A DNA stretch of 64,000 nucleotides from Rhodopseudomonas palustris (GTDB lineage: Bacteria; Pseudomonadota; Alphaproteobacteria; Rhizobiales; Xanthobacteraceae): the NCBI RefSeq assembly GCF_003591005.1, contig NZ_QYYD01000004.1:62001-126000 (forward strand), read 5' to 3'. Within the stretch, counting starts at the first letter, position 1, and each line of letters begins with the position of its first letter. This document shows, one piece after another, positions 8,216-16,917 of the stretch. The notes beneath the pieces are model-generated. The model was not told the DNA's origin, searched no databases, and worked only from the letters and a program-made list of their open reading frames with translations. A program made the translations under genes and the position numbers.

Positions 8216-10522
8216 ATGGCTCCCACCAAGTTCGGCGTCGGCCAGAGCGTCATGCGCAAGGAGGACGATCCCCTCATCCGCGGCAAGGGCAGTTACACGG
8301 ACGACTATGCGCCACAAGCGTCGGCGCACGCGCTGGTGCTGCGCTCGCCGCACGCCCACGCCACCTTCACGCTCGACGCCGCCGCGGCGCGGCAATTGCC
8401 CGGCGTGCTGGCGATCCTCACCGCAGAAGATGTCAAGGACCTCGGCGGCCTGCCGTGCCTGTTCAATCTGCCCGACAAGCCGTTCGTCGGCCCGGACTAT
8501 CCGATCCTCGCTGGCGACGAAATCCGTCATGTCGGCGACGCCGTCGCCTTCGTTGTCGCCGATACGCTGGCGCATGCGCGCGATGCGATCGAGGCGATCG
8601 CCGTGGAGTGGACACCGCTGCCGGCCGCGATCGGCGCCGGCAACGCGATCAAGCCAGACGCTGCGCAGGTCTGGCCGCAGTTTCCCGGCAATGTGCTGTT
8701 CGATGCCTCGATCGGCGACAAGGCGGCGGCCGAGGCGGCGTTTGCCAAGGCGCATAGCATCGCGGAGATTCGTATCGTCAATCCGCGCATCGTCACCAAC
8801 TACATGGAGACGCGTGCCGCGGTCTGCGAATACGACGCCAAGCGCGATCACTTCACGCTGACGATCGGCAGTCAGGGCAGCCATCGGTTGCGCGATATCC
8901 TGTGCCAGAACGTGCTCAAGATCCCGACCGACAAGATGCGCGTGATCTGTCCGGATGTCGGCGGCGGCTTTGGCACCAAGCTGTTTCCGTATCGCGAATA
9001 CGCGCTGTTGGCGGTGGCGGCGAAAAGGATCGGCAAGCCGATCCGCTGGACCGCCGACCGCTCCGATCATTTCGTGGGCGACTCGCAGGGCCGCGACAAC
9101 ATCACCGTGGCGCGCATGGCGCTGGCCGAGGACGGCAAGTTCCTCGGCATGGATGTCGATCTGATCGGCGATCTCGGTGGCTATCTGTCGACCTTCGGTC
9201 CCTACATTCCATATGGCGGTGCCGGCATGCTGCCGGGCCTCTACGACATCAAGGCGTTTCATTGCCGCATTCGCACCGTGTTCACCCACACCGTGCCGGT
9301 CGATGCGTATCGCGGGGCGGGGCGGCCGGAAGCCGCTTATGTCATCGAACGGCTGGTCGACGCCTGCGCGCGAAAACTCGGGATGTCGCCGGACGCGGTC
9401 CGGCGCAAGAACTTCATCGCACCGCGCGCGCTGCCCTACACCACCGCGACCGGCAAGGTGTACGACTCCGGCGACTTCGCCGCGCATCTGAGGCGCGCCA
9501 TGGAGATCGGCGGCTGGAAGGACTTCTCCAAGCGCGTCAAAACCGCCAAGAAGCACGGGCTGGTGCGCGGCATCGGGCTGGCCTCTTACGTCGAGGTGTG
9601 CGGCACGATGGGCGAGGAAACCGCCAAGGTCGTGCTCGATGCCGATGGCGATATCACCGTGCTGATCGGCAGCCAGTCCAGCGGGCAGGGCCATCAGACC
9701 GCCTATGCGCAGATCGTCGCCGAGCAGTTCGGCATGGCGCCCGAGCGCGTCCGCGTGATTCAGGGCGATACCGACAAGATCGCGACCGGGCTCGGCACCG
9801 GCGGCTCGGCGTCGATTCCATCCGGCGGCGTCAGCGTGCAGCGCGCGACTCAAAAGCTCGGCGAGCAACTCCGCGAACTCGCGGCCGACGCGCTGGAGAC
9901 CAGCGCGGCTGACCTCGAGATCGCCGACGGCATCATCAGGATCGCCGGCACCGACCGCACGATCTCGTTCTCCGATCTCGCCAAGCGTCCCGGCGTCGAT
10001 TCGTCCAAGCTCAACGCCAGCGCCAGCTTCTCCAGCGCCGACGGCACCTATCCGAACGGCACGCATCTGGTCGAGATCGAGCTCGATCCCGCCACCGGCA
10101 AGATCGCAATCGTCAACTACGTCATCGTCGATGATTTCGGCGTCACCCTGAACCCGCTGCTACTCGCCGGCCAGGTCCATGGCGGCACCATGCAGGGCAT
10201 CGGTCAGGCGCTGATGGAGCAGGCGGTTTACGATCCCAATGACGGCCAGCTCGTCACCGGCACGTTCATGGACTACGCGATTCCCCGCGCGGCCGACGGC
10301 GCGCCGATCGTGTTCGAAACCGCCAACGTTCCCTGCGCCACCAACCCAATGGGGGTGAAGGGCGCGGGCGAGGCCGGCGCGATCGGGTCGTGTCCTGCCG
10401 TTGTCAACGCCATTATCGACGCGCTCTGGCGCGAATACCGCATCGACCACATCGACATGCCGGCGACCCCGGAACGGGTGTGGATGGCGATCCGCGAGCA
10501 CGAGCGGCAGCATCGCCTGTAA
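8216..10522 (+). CDS. Molybdenum hydroxylase large subunit (xanthine dehydrogenase family, form II CoxL-like)
   Basis: A 768-residue Mo-cofactor subunit of the xanthine oxidase family. An N-terminal a/b hammerhead domain (about residues 20-130) is followed by the Mo-pterin binding domains. The active-site loop reads AYRGAGR at residues 364-370, which marks form II proteins; true CO dehydrogenase has AYxCSFR. The expected base glutamate is E719 in KGAGEAGAIG. The enzyme should hydroxylate an aldehyde or N-heterocycle, passing electrons to [2Fe-2S]/FAD partners, but no small or medium subunit gene is adjacent. Instead two c-type cytochrome genes follow. The ATG has an AAGGGTG ribosome site. The substrate cannot be told. 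Confidence 0.9.
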   Translation: MAPTKFGVGQSVMRKEDDPLIRGKGSYTDDYAPQASAHALVLRSPHAHATFTLDAAAARQLPGVLAILTAEDVKDLGGLPCLFNLPDKPFVGPDYPILAGDEIRHVGDAVAFVVADTLAHARDAIEAIAVEWTPLPAAIGAGNAIKPDAAQVWPQFPGNVLFDASIGDKAAAEAAFAKAHSIAEIRIVNPRIVTNYMETRAAVCEYDAKRDHFTLTIGSQGSHRLRDILCQNVLKIPTDKMRVICPDVGGGFGTKLFPYREYALLAVAAKRIGKPIRWTADRSDHFVGDSQGRDNITVARMALAEDGKFLGMDVDLIGDLGGYLSTFGPYIPYGGAGMLPGLYDIKAFHCRIRTVFTHTVPVDAYRGAGRPEAAYVIERLVDACARKLGMSPDAVRRKNFIAPRALPYTTATGKVYDSGDFAAHLRRAMEIGGWKDFSKRVKTAKKHGLVRGIGLASYVEVCGTMGEETAKVVLDADGDITVLIGSQSSGQGHQTAYAQIVAEQFGMAPERVRVIQGDTDKIATGLGTGGSASIPSGGVSVQRATQKLGEQLRELAADALETSAADLEIADGIIRIAGTDRTISFSDLAKRPGVDSSKLNASASFSSADGTYPNGTHLVEIELDPATGKIAIVNYVIVDDFGVTLNPLLLAGQVHGGTMQGIGQALMEQAVYDPNDGQLVTGTFMDYAIPRAADGAPIVFETANVPCATNPMGVKGAGEAGAIGSCPAVVNAIIDALWREYRIDHIDMPATPERVWMAIREHERQHRL

Positions 10523-10622
10523 GTCGTGGGAGGGTGACGCTTGCGTGAGCGGACCGGGTGAAGCGGTAGGATTCTGCGGAACGTGCGGCAGGTGCGGTGA
10601 GACAGCGCACGTGTGAGACTGT

Positions 10623-10690
10623 CATCTCTTTGACGAGATGGAATAGTTCTATCTAATCGGTGTTTGAAGGAATCGGTCCGATCGTCGGAC
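10623..10690. promoter_or_regulatory. Two short inverted repeats upstream of the cytochrome c-556 gene
   Basis: CATCTC-6-GAGATG at 10623-10640 and GTCCGA-3-TCGGAC at 10676-10690 lie in the 200-bp gap before the cytochrome gene. They could be regulator half-site pairs or leader hairpins. The function is unknown. Confidence 0.4.
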
Positions 10691-10722
10691 TTTGGTTCGG
10701 CAAAGCTTATGGGAGATGAGGA

Positions 10723-11172
10723 ATGTTGCGAACAGTCGTGGTGGCGGGAACGCTGCTGATCAGCGCGAGCGCGGTGTTCGCGCAGCAGAGCGTGGTCGAC
10801 AAGACGCAGAAGCTGATGAAGGACAACGGCCGGAACATCATGCAGCTGAGCGCGATGGCCAAGGGCGAGAAGCCTTACGATCAGGCCACCGTCGACGCCG
10901 CGCTGAAGCAGTTTGATGAAACCGCCAAGGATCTGCCGAAGCAGTTCCCGGAGAGCGTCAAGGGCCTCAAGGCGACCGACAGCAAGTACAGCGCCTCGCC
11001 GAAAATCTGGGAAGAGCGCGCCAAGTTCGACGCCGAGATCGCGACCTTTGCCAAGGCGGTGAACGACGCTAAGGCCAACGTCAAAAACCTCGACACGCTG
11101 AAGGCGTCGTTTCCGGCCATCGGCAAATCCTGCGGCAGCTGCCATGAAGGTTTCCGTCTGAAGGACGGCTAG
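10723..11172 (+). CDS. Cytochrome c-556 (cytochrome c' family)
   Basis: A 149-residue secreted c-type cytochrome. The signal peptide is residues 1-20 (cleavage AFA/QQ). The mature protein is a four-helix bundle sequence with the single heme motif CGSCH near the C-terminus at residues 137-141, as in class II cytochromes. The mature sequence (VDKTQKLMKDNGRN..., KQFDETAKDLPK...) closely matches, from memory, the low-spin soluble cytochrome c-556 purified from R. palustris, which supports the species call. It acts in the periplasm as a small electron carrier. It lies between a Mo-hydroxylase subunit and a diheme cytochrome c on the same strand, suggesting but not proving a shared electron path. 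Confidence 0.95.
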   Translation: MLRTVVVAGTLLISASAVFAQQSVVDKTQKLMKDNGRNIMQLSAMAKGEKPYDQATVDAALKQFDETAKDLPKQFPESVKGLKATDSKYSASPKIWEERAKFDAEIATFAKAVNDAKANVKNLDTLKASFPAIGKSCGSCHEGFRLKDG

Positions 11173-11209
11173 TTGGGCGGCGGCGGTTCTCCGTCGGCAC
11201 GTGCCCTCT

Positions 11210-11241
11210 CGTCATGGCCGGGCTTGTCCCGGCCATCCACG
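11210..11241. repeat. Half copy of family A palindromic repeat
   Basis: ATGGCCGGG-CTTGT-CCCGGCCAT forms a hairpin. It matches the first arm of the longer family A elements at 15117, 37527 and 49280, but the second arm is missing here, suggesting a decayed or single-arm copy. Confidence 0.75.
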
Positions 11242-11384
11242 TGTTTGGCGCTAATTCCTGGCGCGGTGCGGGCGGAGTTTCCGTCAGATCGGTTGATCGA
11301 TTCAAAATGATCCGACATTCCGACCGCGCTGAGTTCTCATCCCGAGAGCTTGAAAATGAATACAGCTAAACCAGCAGCGCTATT

Positions 11385-11474
11385 CGTCATTGCGAGCGAA
11401 GCGAAGCAAGCCAGAGGCTGCAAAATGGGCTTCAGCTGGATTGCTTCGTCGCTTCGCTCCTCGCCATAACGACG
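11385..11474. repeat. Palindromic intergenic repeat, family E
   Basis: An imperfect inverted repeat that begins CGTCATTGCGAGCGAAGCGA and returns as TTGCTTCGTCGCTTCGCTCC before ending near AACGACG. With the half copy at 11210-11241 it fills most of the 356-bp gap between the two cytochrome genes; no gene is seen there. Confidence 0.75.
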
Positions 11475-11528
11475 TTCTAGGCGTCAGTTGCGGCTCGAGT
11501 TTTCGGCTAGGCTCTGAGAGGATCGACA

Positions 11529-12446
11529 GTGGCAAAGCGGCTGGGCATCGCACTCGTCTTTTTGGCGCTGGTCGTCGGCGCAGCGGCGTGGCTGCTGACC
11601 ACGCCGGCGACGATCGCGGCCTCCGCGCTGCCCGAGCGCACGCCCGACCTCGCCAACGGCAAGGTCGCGTTCGACGCCGGCGGCTGCGCGTCGTGTCACG
11701 CGACGCCGGGGCAGGAGGACCGCACCAGGCTTGGCGGCGGCCTGGCGATGACCTCACCGTTCGGCACGTTCAACGTCCCCAACATCTCTCCCGATCCGGC
11801 GACCGGCATCGGCAAATGGAGCGAGGCAGAGTTCGTCACCGCGGTGATGCGCGGCACCGCGCCGGACGGCGCGCATTTGTATCCGGCGTTTCCCTATCCG
11901 TCCTATGCGAAGGCGAAGGTGGAGGATGTCCGAGACCTGTTCGCCTACATCAAGACGCTGCCGGCGGTGTCCAACGCGGCGCCGGCGCACGAACTGCCGT
12001 TCCCATTCAGCATCCGACGTGGCGTCGGGCTGTGGAAGCTGTTGTTCTTCGACCCCAAGCCGTTCACGCCGGACCCGGCCCAGAGCGCGCAGTGGAATCG
12101 CGGCGCCTATTTGGTGAACGGCCTCGGCCACTGCGCCGAGTGTCACAGCCCGCGCAACGCGCTCGGCGGCATCGTCGACGCACAGCGCTTCGCGGGCGGG
12201 CCCGACCCGGAGGGCAAAGGCTGGGTGGCGAACATCACCCAGAAAGGCCTTGGCGACTGGAGCGAGAAGGACATCGCCTATTTCCTGGAAACCGGGATGA
12301 CTCCGGAAGGCGACAGCGCCGGTGGCTCGATGGCGCGGGTGATCCGCAACACCTCGCAACTCAGCACGCAGGATCGCGACGCGATGGCTGTCTATCTGAA
12401 GTCCTTGCCGCCGGTCGACGGGCCGGCGCGGCCGGCCCGGAAATGA
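11529..12446 (+). CDS. Membrane-anchored diheme cytochrome c
   Basis: A 305-residue protein with an N-terminal hydrophobic anchor or uncleaved signal (about residues 5-25) and two heme motifs, CASCH at 53-57 and CAECH at 202-206. It resembles the cytochrome subunit of membrane alcohol/aldehyde dehydrogenases, but those carry three hemes and this has two. The start is a GTG with GAGAGGA at 11516-11522. It probably passes electrons from a periplasmic dehydrogenase to the respiratory chain. Following a Mo-hydroxylase subunit and cytochrome c-556, it may belong to the same redox module, although repeats separate the genes and may break the operon. Confidence 0.88.
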   Translation: MAKRLGIALVFLALVVGAAAWLLTTPATIAASALPERTPDLANGKVAFDAGGCASCHATPGQEDRTRLGGGLAMTSPFGTFNVPNISPDPATGIGKWSEAEFVTAVMRGTAPDGAHLYPAFPYPSYAKAKVEDVRDLFAYIKTLPAVSNAAPAHELPFPFSIRRGVGLWKLLFFDPKPFTPDPAQSAQWNRGAYLVNGLGHCAECHSPRNALGGIVDAQRFAGGPDPEGKGWVANITQKGLGDWSEKDIAYFLETGMTPEGDSAGGSMARVIRNTSQLSTQDRDAMAVYLKSLPPVDGPARPARK

Positions 12447-12456
12447 CACGCCCGGG

Positions 12457-12702
12457 TTATTTCGGGCCGAACGCCTTGAAGGTGATGATGGTGTGAGTGT
12501 CCTTGATGCCCGGAATCACCTGCACCTTTTCGGCGACGAAGTGGCCGATGTCGGTGGTGCGGTCGACATAGAACTTCACCAGCAGATCGTACTCGCCCGC
12601 GGTCGAATAGATTTCCGACGCGATCTCCGCTTCGGCGATGGCATTGGCCACCGCATAGGATTTGCCGAGTTCGCATTTGAACTGAACGAAAAACGGGACC
12701 AT
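12457..12702 (-). CDS. Stand-alone Lrp/AsnC ligand-binding (RAM) domain protein
   Basis: An 81-residue protein equal to the C-terminal effector-binding domain of Lrp/AsnC regulators with no helix-turn-helix. Family features include the N-terminal PFFVQFKCELG strand and the SxAGEYDLLVKFYV strand-turn-strand. Such stand-alone RAM proteins form octameric rings that bind amino acids, but their targets are mostly unknown. The ATG at 12702 has GGAGAAG upstream on the minus strand; longer upstream frames lack family similarity. It is divergent from thiD with about 145 bp between starts. Confidence 0.85.
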   Translation of the reverse strand: MVPFFVQFKCELGKSYAVANAIAEAEIASEIYSTAGEYDLLVKFYVDRTTDIGHFVAEKVQVIPGIKDTHTIITFKAFGPK

Positions 12703-12846
12703 CGCGTTGTCTTCTCCGAGGCTTGACCGGGCCATCAAGCCTAAAACCGCATTGCGAGGCAAGCTTGCAGCCTGCCGAGGGGCACGATACCACAGGTTGT
12801 GCACTTGGGCGTGGTCAGGCCCATCCTCGGACGACGCGAGCGCGAC

Positions 12847-13647
12847 ATGGCAATTCCGATCGCAGTGACGATCGCTGGTTCCGATTCGGGCGGCGGGGCG
12901 GGTATCCAGGCCGACCTTAAATCGTTCTCCGCCAATGGCGTTTACGGCGCCTCGGTGATCACCGCGCTGACTGCGCAGAACACGCTCGGCGTCACCGGCA
13001 TTCATCCGGTGCCGGCGGACTTCGTCACGGCGCAGATCGATGCGGTGTTCAGCGACCTCGACGTCGCCGCGGTCAAGATCGGGATGGTATCACAGCGTCC
13101 GGTGATCGAAGCGATTGCCGACGGACTGGCACGCTGGTCGCCGCCCAATGTGGTGCTCGATCCGGTGATGGTCGCGACCTCCGGCGATCGGCTGATCGAT
13201 GACGATTGTATCGACGCGTTGCGGACCCGGCTGATTCCGCGCTCCCGGATCATCACGCCCAACCTGCCGGAGGCGGCGGCGCTCCTTGACGATGCCGTGG
13301 CGAGCGACCAGACCGCGATCGAGCGTCAGGGCGGCGAATTGCTGGCGCTTGGTTGCGAGGCGGTGCTGATCAAAGGGGGGCACGGCGATGGGCCGAACAG
13401 CACCGACTATCTGTTCAGCGCGGCCGGCACCGTTGCGCTGGTGGCGCCGCGGATCGCGACCAGGAACACCCACGGCACGGGATGCTCGCTGTCCTCGGCG
13501 ATCGCCGCGCAACTTGCGCGCGGAGAGGAACTCGACAGCGCGGTCGGCCATGCCAAGGCCTGGGTCAGCGAGGCGATTGCCGCTGCAGATCGGCTCGAGA
13601 TCGGCAAGGGCCACGGGCCAATCCACCATTTCTATGCCTTCGAATGA
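12847..13647 (+). CDS. thiD: Hydroxymethylpyrimidine/phosphomethylpyrimidine kinase ThiD
   Basis: A 266-residue ribokinase-like enzyme that phosphorylates HMP and then HMP-P in thiamine biosynthesis or salvage. The N-terminus [16 protein letters not shown] holds the substrate-binding glycine loop. DPVMVATSG and the C-terminal [15 protein letters not shown] anion hole with catalytic residues are all present. The length is normal. The ATG at 12847 is chosen because the family begins here; the frame extends 16 codons further upstream. No TPP riboswitch is visible upstream. Confidence 0.95.
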   Translation: MAIPIAVTIAGSDSGGGAGIQADLKSFSANGVYGASVITALTAQNTLGVTGIHPVPADFVTAQIDAVFSDLDVAAVKIGMVSQRPVIEAIADGLARWSPPNVVLDPVMVATSGDRLIDDDCIDALRTRLIPRSRIITPNLPEAAALLDDAVASDQTAIERQGGELLALGCEAVLIKGGHGDGPNSTDYLFSAAGTVALVAPRIATRNTHGTGCSLSSAIAAQLARGEELDSAVGHAKAWVSEAIAAADRLEIGKGHGPIHHFYAFE

Positions 13648-13750
13648 GGCATTTGTGGAGGCTGCACGGATTAGTTGCGAGGTCGCGAAAATAGCGTAAA
13701 TGGCGGCACGAATCCGAAACTGGGGCGTTGGTCGGGCCCGAGGAGTACCG

Positions 13751-14419
13751 ATGACGCCACCGAGTTTGACCGACCGTTTTCGCAGTTTCATCCACCAAGC
13801 GGAGTTTCCCTGCGTCGGTGCCAAGTCCGCTCTCGCCAAAGGCACGCTCGACGTGCTGGTGGCGCGGGATATCCGCTCCAATTGGGACGATCGGCGCATT
13901 TACGACGGCATTACCAAAGTCGTGGCTGACTACCGCGCCGACCGCGCCCTGTTCCGAAGTTTTGCGGTGATATTCGAGGGGCCGGACGAGATCGACGAGC
14001 CCACGTTCGAACGCTATTTGTGGGCCCGGGCCGAAAGCCTCACCAACAAGGACACCTGGCACGGCAAGCCGCACGACCATCGCGTCAGCAGCGACCCCGA
14101 TAACCCGCATTTCTCGCTGAGCTTCGGCGAAGAGGCGTTCTTCATCGTCGGCCTGCATCCGAATGCGAGCCGGCCGGCGCGCCGTTTCGAGCGGCCGGTG
14201 CTGGTGTTCAATCTGCACGACCAGTTCGAGCAGCTGCGCAGGCAGGGCCTCTACGAGAAAATGCGCGAGAAGATCATCGCCCGCGATATCGCCTTGGCTG
14301 GCTCGCCGAATCCGATGCTGGCTCGCCACGGCGTCAGCTCGGAAGCGCGCCAATATAGCGGCCGGATCATCGCCGATCCGGAGTGGAAGTGCCCGTTCCA
14401 TCCGGTGGCGCGCGCATGA
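13751..14419 (+). CDS. YqcI/YcgG family protein (GntA/DcsA-type heme N-hydroxylase)
   Basis: A 222-residue protein of the YqcI/YcgG family. Characterised members are heme enzymes that N-hydroxylate guanidino compounds (GntA of guanitoxin synthesis, DcsA of D-cycloserine synthesis). Visible family features are the N-terminal EFPCVGAKSAL, a GLHPNASRPARRF block, LVFNLHDQFEQLR, and the C-terminal region with NPMLARHG, SSEARQYSG and CPFHP. The start is fixed by AGGAG at 13741-13745, 5 nt before the ATG. Its stop overlaps the next start (ATGA at 14416-14419), so it is translationally coupled to a DUF1989 gene. Reaction and substrate are inferred from the family. Confidence 0.85.
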   Translation: MTPPSLTDRFRSFIHQAEFPCVGAKSALAKGTLDVLVARDIRSNWDDRRIYDGITKVVADYRADRALFRSFAVIFEGPDEIDEPTFERYLWARAESLTNKDTWHGKPHDHRVSSDPDNPHFSLSFGEEAFFIVGLHPNASRPARRFERPVLVFNLHDQFEQLRRQGLYEKMREKIIARDIALAGSPNPMLARHGVSSEARQYSGRIIADPEWKCPFHPVARA

Positions 14420-15000
14420 GCGTCGCGACGATTCCGCCGCGCTCCGGCACGGCGTTCCGGCTGAGCAAGGGCCAACTCCTGACCGTGATCGATCCGCAAG
14501 GCGAGCAGGTCGCGGATCTCGTGGTGTTCAACGCGCAGGACATTCGCGAAGCGATCTCGTCGGGTCGGAGCCTCGACTACGCCAGCAAGCTATATTTAAC
14601 GACGGGCGATCTGATTTATTCGAACCGCAGCAACGTCATGCTGAGCATCGTCGAGGACACGGTCGGCCGCCACGACTTTTTGCTGACGCCATGCTCGCGC
14701 GAGACCTTCAAGATCATCTATCACGACGAAAATCCGCATCAGGGCTGCTTCGGCAATCTGGAAGCAGCGCTTGCCCCTTATGGCGTTCAATCCGACGCGA
14801 TCCCGGTGGCGTTCAACTGCTTCATGAATGTCGTCATCGCGCCAGAAACCGGCGCGTTGACCGTAGAAGCCCCGCTCAGCCGCGGCGGCGACCACGTCAC
14901 GTTCCGCGCCGAGATGGACCTGATCGTCGGGCTTACCGCTTGTTCGGCCCTGCAGTCCAACAACTACACCTTCAAGCCGATCGATTACCGCATCGAGTGA
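14416..15000 (+). CDS. DUF1989 (urea carboxylase-associated family) protein
   Basis: A 194-residue DUF1989 protein. The conserved metal-type cysteines are visible in TPCSRET, NPHQGCFGNLE, FNCFMNV and TACSALQSNN. Relatives include the CgdA/CgdB carboxyguanidine deiminase subunits of guanidine degradation and other urea-carboxylase-associated proteins. No urea or guanidine carboxylase gene is in this window. The start ATG lies inside the stop of the YcgG-type gene (4-nt overlap), which strongly suggests the two act together. A step after N-hydroxylation of a guanidino substrate is a reasonable but untested idea. Confidence 0.85.
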   Translation: MSVATIPPRSGTAFRLSKGQLLTVIDPQGEQVADLVVFNAQDIREAISSGRSLDYASKLYLTTGDLIYSNRSNVMLSIVEDTVGRHDFLLTPCSRETFKIIYHDENPHQGCFGNLEAALAPYGVQSDAIPVAFNCFMNVVIAPETGALTVEAPLSRGGDHVTFRAEMDLIVGLTACSALQSNNYTFKPIDYRIE

Positions 15001-15116
15001 GCGACCGAAGTGCTGCATCGACTAATTCAAGCGACGTGGCCTTCTCAGTTGGAGTCGTCGCACTTGAGGCCTTGACCGAAAAAGGCGGCCTTCGAAATAG
15101 GGCGCCTTCCTCTCCC

Positions 15117-15207
15117 CGTCATGCCCGGCCTTGTGCCGGGCATCCACGCCTTGCAGCAGACGTAATAGGAAAAGGCGTGGATGGCCGGGACGAGCCCGGC
15201 CATGACG
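15117..15207. repeat. Palindromic intergenic repeat, family A copy 1
   Basis: An inverted repeat with outer arms CGTCATGCCCGGCCTTG and CCCGGCCATGACG and inner arms ATCCACGCCTT and AAGGCGTGGAT. Related full copies are at 37527-37616 and 49280-49367. It lies in the 406-bp gap between the DUF1989 gene and pmtA, in which I see no gene. Confidence 0.87.
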
Positions 15208-15406
15208 ATGGGGTTGGTGGCCGCCGCTTATCGCCGGCTCTGAGTGGATCAGACGCAGAGCCGCTCCCATTATCGGCCGAGCGCGGACGCAAACTTGCCC
15301 GCCTTCGACCAAGGGCGGCCGGTCTCCTGGGCGGGTTGTCGCAGCACCGTCGCACTCCGCTGATAATCGGAAATTACTGAAGATTTCCAGATTCGGCACG
15401 GCGCAG

Positions 15407-16063
15407 ATGACTCCCGACCTCGATAAATCCCTGGTGCAAACCGCTTATGCCCGCTGGGCTCCGATCTACGACGCGGTCTGCGGGCCGGTGATGGTTAAGG
15501 GGCGGCGCGCGGCTGCGGCCGAGGCGCGGGCGCTGGGCGGCAAGATCCTCGAGGTCGGCGTCGGTACCGGGCTGTCGTTCGACGATTACAATGCCTCGAC
15601 CGAAATCACCGGCATCGATCTCAGCGCCCCGATGCTGCAGAAGGCCCGCGCCAAGATGGCGAGCGGCCGCTATCCCTGGGTCAAGGATGTGCGCCAGATG
15701 GATGCTCATCACCTGCAATTCGCCGATGCCAGCTTCGACTGTGTGGTCGCGCAGTTCGTCATCACGTTGGTCGAGAACCCCGAACAGGTTCTGTCGGAGT
15801 GTCACCGCGTGGTGAAGCCGGGCGGCCGCATCATCCTGGTCAATCACTTGTACTCCGAAGTCGGCGTCGCCGCTGCGGTCGAGCGCTGGGCGGCGCAGAA
15901 GACGCGCGGCCTCGGCTTGCGCCCGGAATTTCCTTTCGCGCGGCTGCAGGCCTGGGCACAGGCCAACAGCGACGCGATTTTGGTCGAGCGGCGCAAGATC
16001 AAGCCGTTCGGCATCTACACGCTGGTGTGCTTCGAACGAGCCGGCCCGTCGCTGGCGGCGTAA
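15407..16063 (+). CDS. pmtA: Phosphatidylethanolamine N-methyltransferase PmtA (Rhodobacter type)
   Basis: A 218-residue class I SAM-dependent methyltransferase. The motif YARWAPIYDAV at residues 10-20 and EVGVGTGLS (SAM-binding motif I, about residues 48-56) are typical of Rhodobacter-type PmtA. VVKPGGRIILVNHL is the motif III region. PmtA methylates PE stepwise to phosphatidylcholine at the inner membrane, using SAM. Downstream are plcP- and agt-like genes on the same strand, which act on the same phospholipid pool. A short GC-rich hairpin lies between pmtA and plcP. Confidence 0.88.
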   Translation: MTPDLDKSLVQTAYARWAPIYDAVCGPVMVKGRRAAAAEARALGGKILEVGVGTGLSFDDYNASTEITGIDLSAPMLQKARAKMASGRYPWVKDVRQMDAHHLQFADASFDCVVAQFVITLVENPEQVLSECHRVVKPGGRIILVNHLYSEVGVAAAVERWAAQKTRGLGLRPEFPFARLQAWAQANSDAILVERRKIKPFGIYTLVCFERAGPSLAA

Positions 16064-16082
16064 AGCCACCGCATTGTCATTC

Positions 16083-16097
16083 GCTGCCGCGGGCAGC
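16083..16097. other. Short inverted repeat between pmtA and plcP
   Basis: GCTGCC-GCG-GGCAGC is a 6-bp stem with a 3-nt loop in the 53-bp intergenic space. There is no T-tract, so read-through into plcP is likely. Confidence 0.4.
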
Positions 16098-16116
16098 CTG
16101 GCATGGGACAAAGACG

Positions 16117-16917
16117 ATGAGCGACGACGGACCGGAACGGCGTTTCCGTACGCTTTTCATTTCAGACGTTCATCTCGGCGCGCGCGGCTCGCAGGCCAAT
16201 CTGCTGCTGGACTTTCTGCGCGTCCACGATGCTGATACGATCTATCTGGTCGGTGACATCATCGACGGCTGGGCGCTGAAATCGAACTGGTACTGGCCGC
16301 AGTCGCACAACGACTTCGCCCAGAAGCTGCTGCGCAAGGCGCGCAAGGGCGCACGCGTCGTGTACATCCCCGGCAATCACGACGAGTTTCTGCGGTCGTA
16401 CTACGGCACGCACTTCGGCGGCATCGAAGTCGCCGAGAGCGCGATCCATATCGGCGCCGACGGCCGGCGCTATCTGGTGATCCACGGCGACATGTTCGAT
16501 CTCGTGGTGCAGAACGCGCGCTGGCTCGCCCATGTCGGCGACAAAGCCTACGATCTGGCGATCCGGCTCAACCGCATCGTCGCGGCGCTGCGCCGCTGGG
16601 CCGGAGTGCCGTACTGGTCGCTGTCGCAATGGGCCAAGCTCAAAGTCAAGAACGCCGTCAACTACATCGGCGCGTTCGAGCAGACGCTGGCGCAGGAAGC
16701 GCGCCGCACCGGCACCGACGGCGTCATCTGTGGCCACATCCACACCGCGGCGATCCGCGACGATCACGGCATCCGCTACATGAATTGCGGCGACTGGGTC
16801 GAGAGCTGCACCGCGCTGGTCGAGCACGAGGACGGCCGCTTCGAAATCATCACCTGGACCGATCCGCTTAAACGACATCTGCCGGTGCCGCGGGTCGCGG
16901 AGCAGCGTGCCGCCTGA
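16117..16917 (+). CDS. plcP: PlcP-like phospholipase C (LpxH-family metallophosphoesterase)
   Basis: A 266-residue calcineurin-like phosphoesterase. The metal-binding motifs appear in order: SDVHLG, GDIIDGW, GNHDE, HGD and GHIHT. The family is often labelled UDP-2,3-diacylglucosamine diphosphatase. However, Sinorhizobium PlcP has this domain and cleaves phospholipids to diacylglycerol under phosphate limitation, and plcP is commonly followed by the glycosyltransferase gene agt. Here the stop codon overlaps the start of just such a gene by 1 nt (TGATG) and pmtA lies upstream, so PlcP is the better call. The ATG at 16117 starts at the domain; the longer frame overlaps pmtA. An LpxH-type role in lipid A synthesis cannot be excluded. 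Confidence 0.78.
   Translation: MSDDGPERRFRTLFISDVHLGARGSQANLLLDFLRVHDADTIYLVGDIIDGWALKSNWYWPQSHNDFAQKLLRKARKGARVVYIPGNHDEFLRSYYGTHFGGIEVAESAIHIGADGRRYLVIHGDMFDLVVQNARWLAHVGDKAYDLAIRLNRIVAALRRWAGVPYWSLSQWAKLKVKNAVNYIGAFEQTLAQEARRTGTDGVICGHIHTAAIRDDHGIRYMNCGDWVESCTALVEHEDGRFEIITWTDPLKRHLPVPRVAEQRAA

Noticed and set aside
8138..10066. 642-residue minus-strand ORF opposite the Mo-hydroxylase gene
   Set aside because: Shadow of a clear coding frame; no recognisable domain and biased composition.
16074..16097. Possible Pho box before plcP (TTGTCAT at 16074-16080)
   Set aside because: Only one half-site resembles the CTGTCAT consensus; the heptamer 11 bp later does not match.
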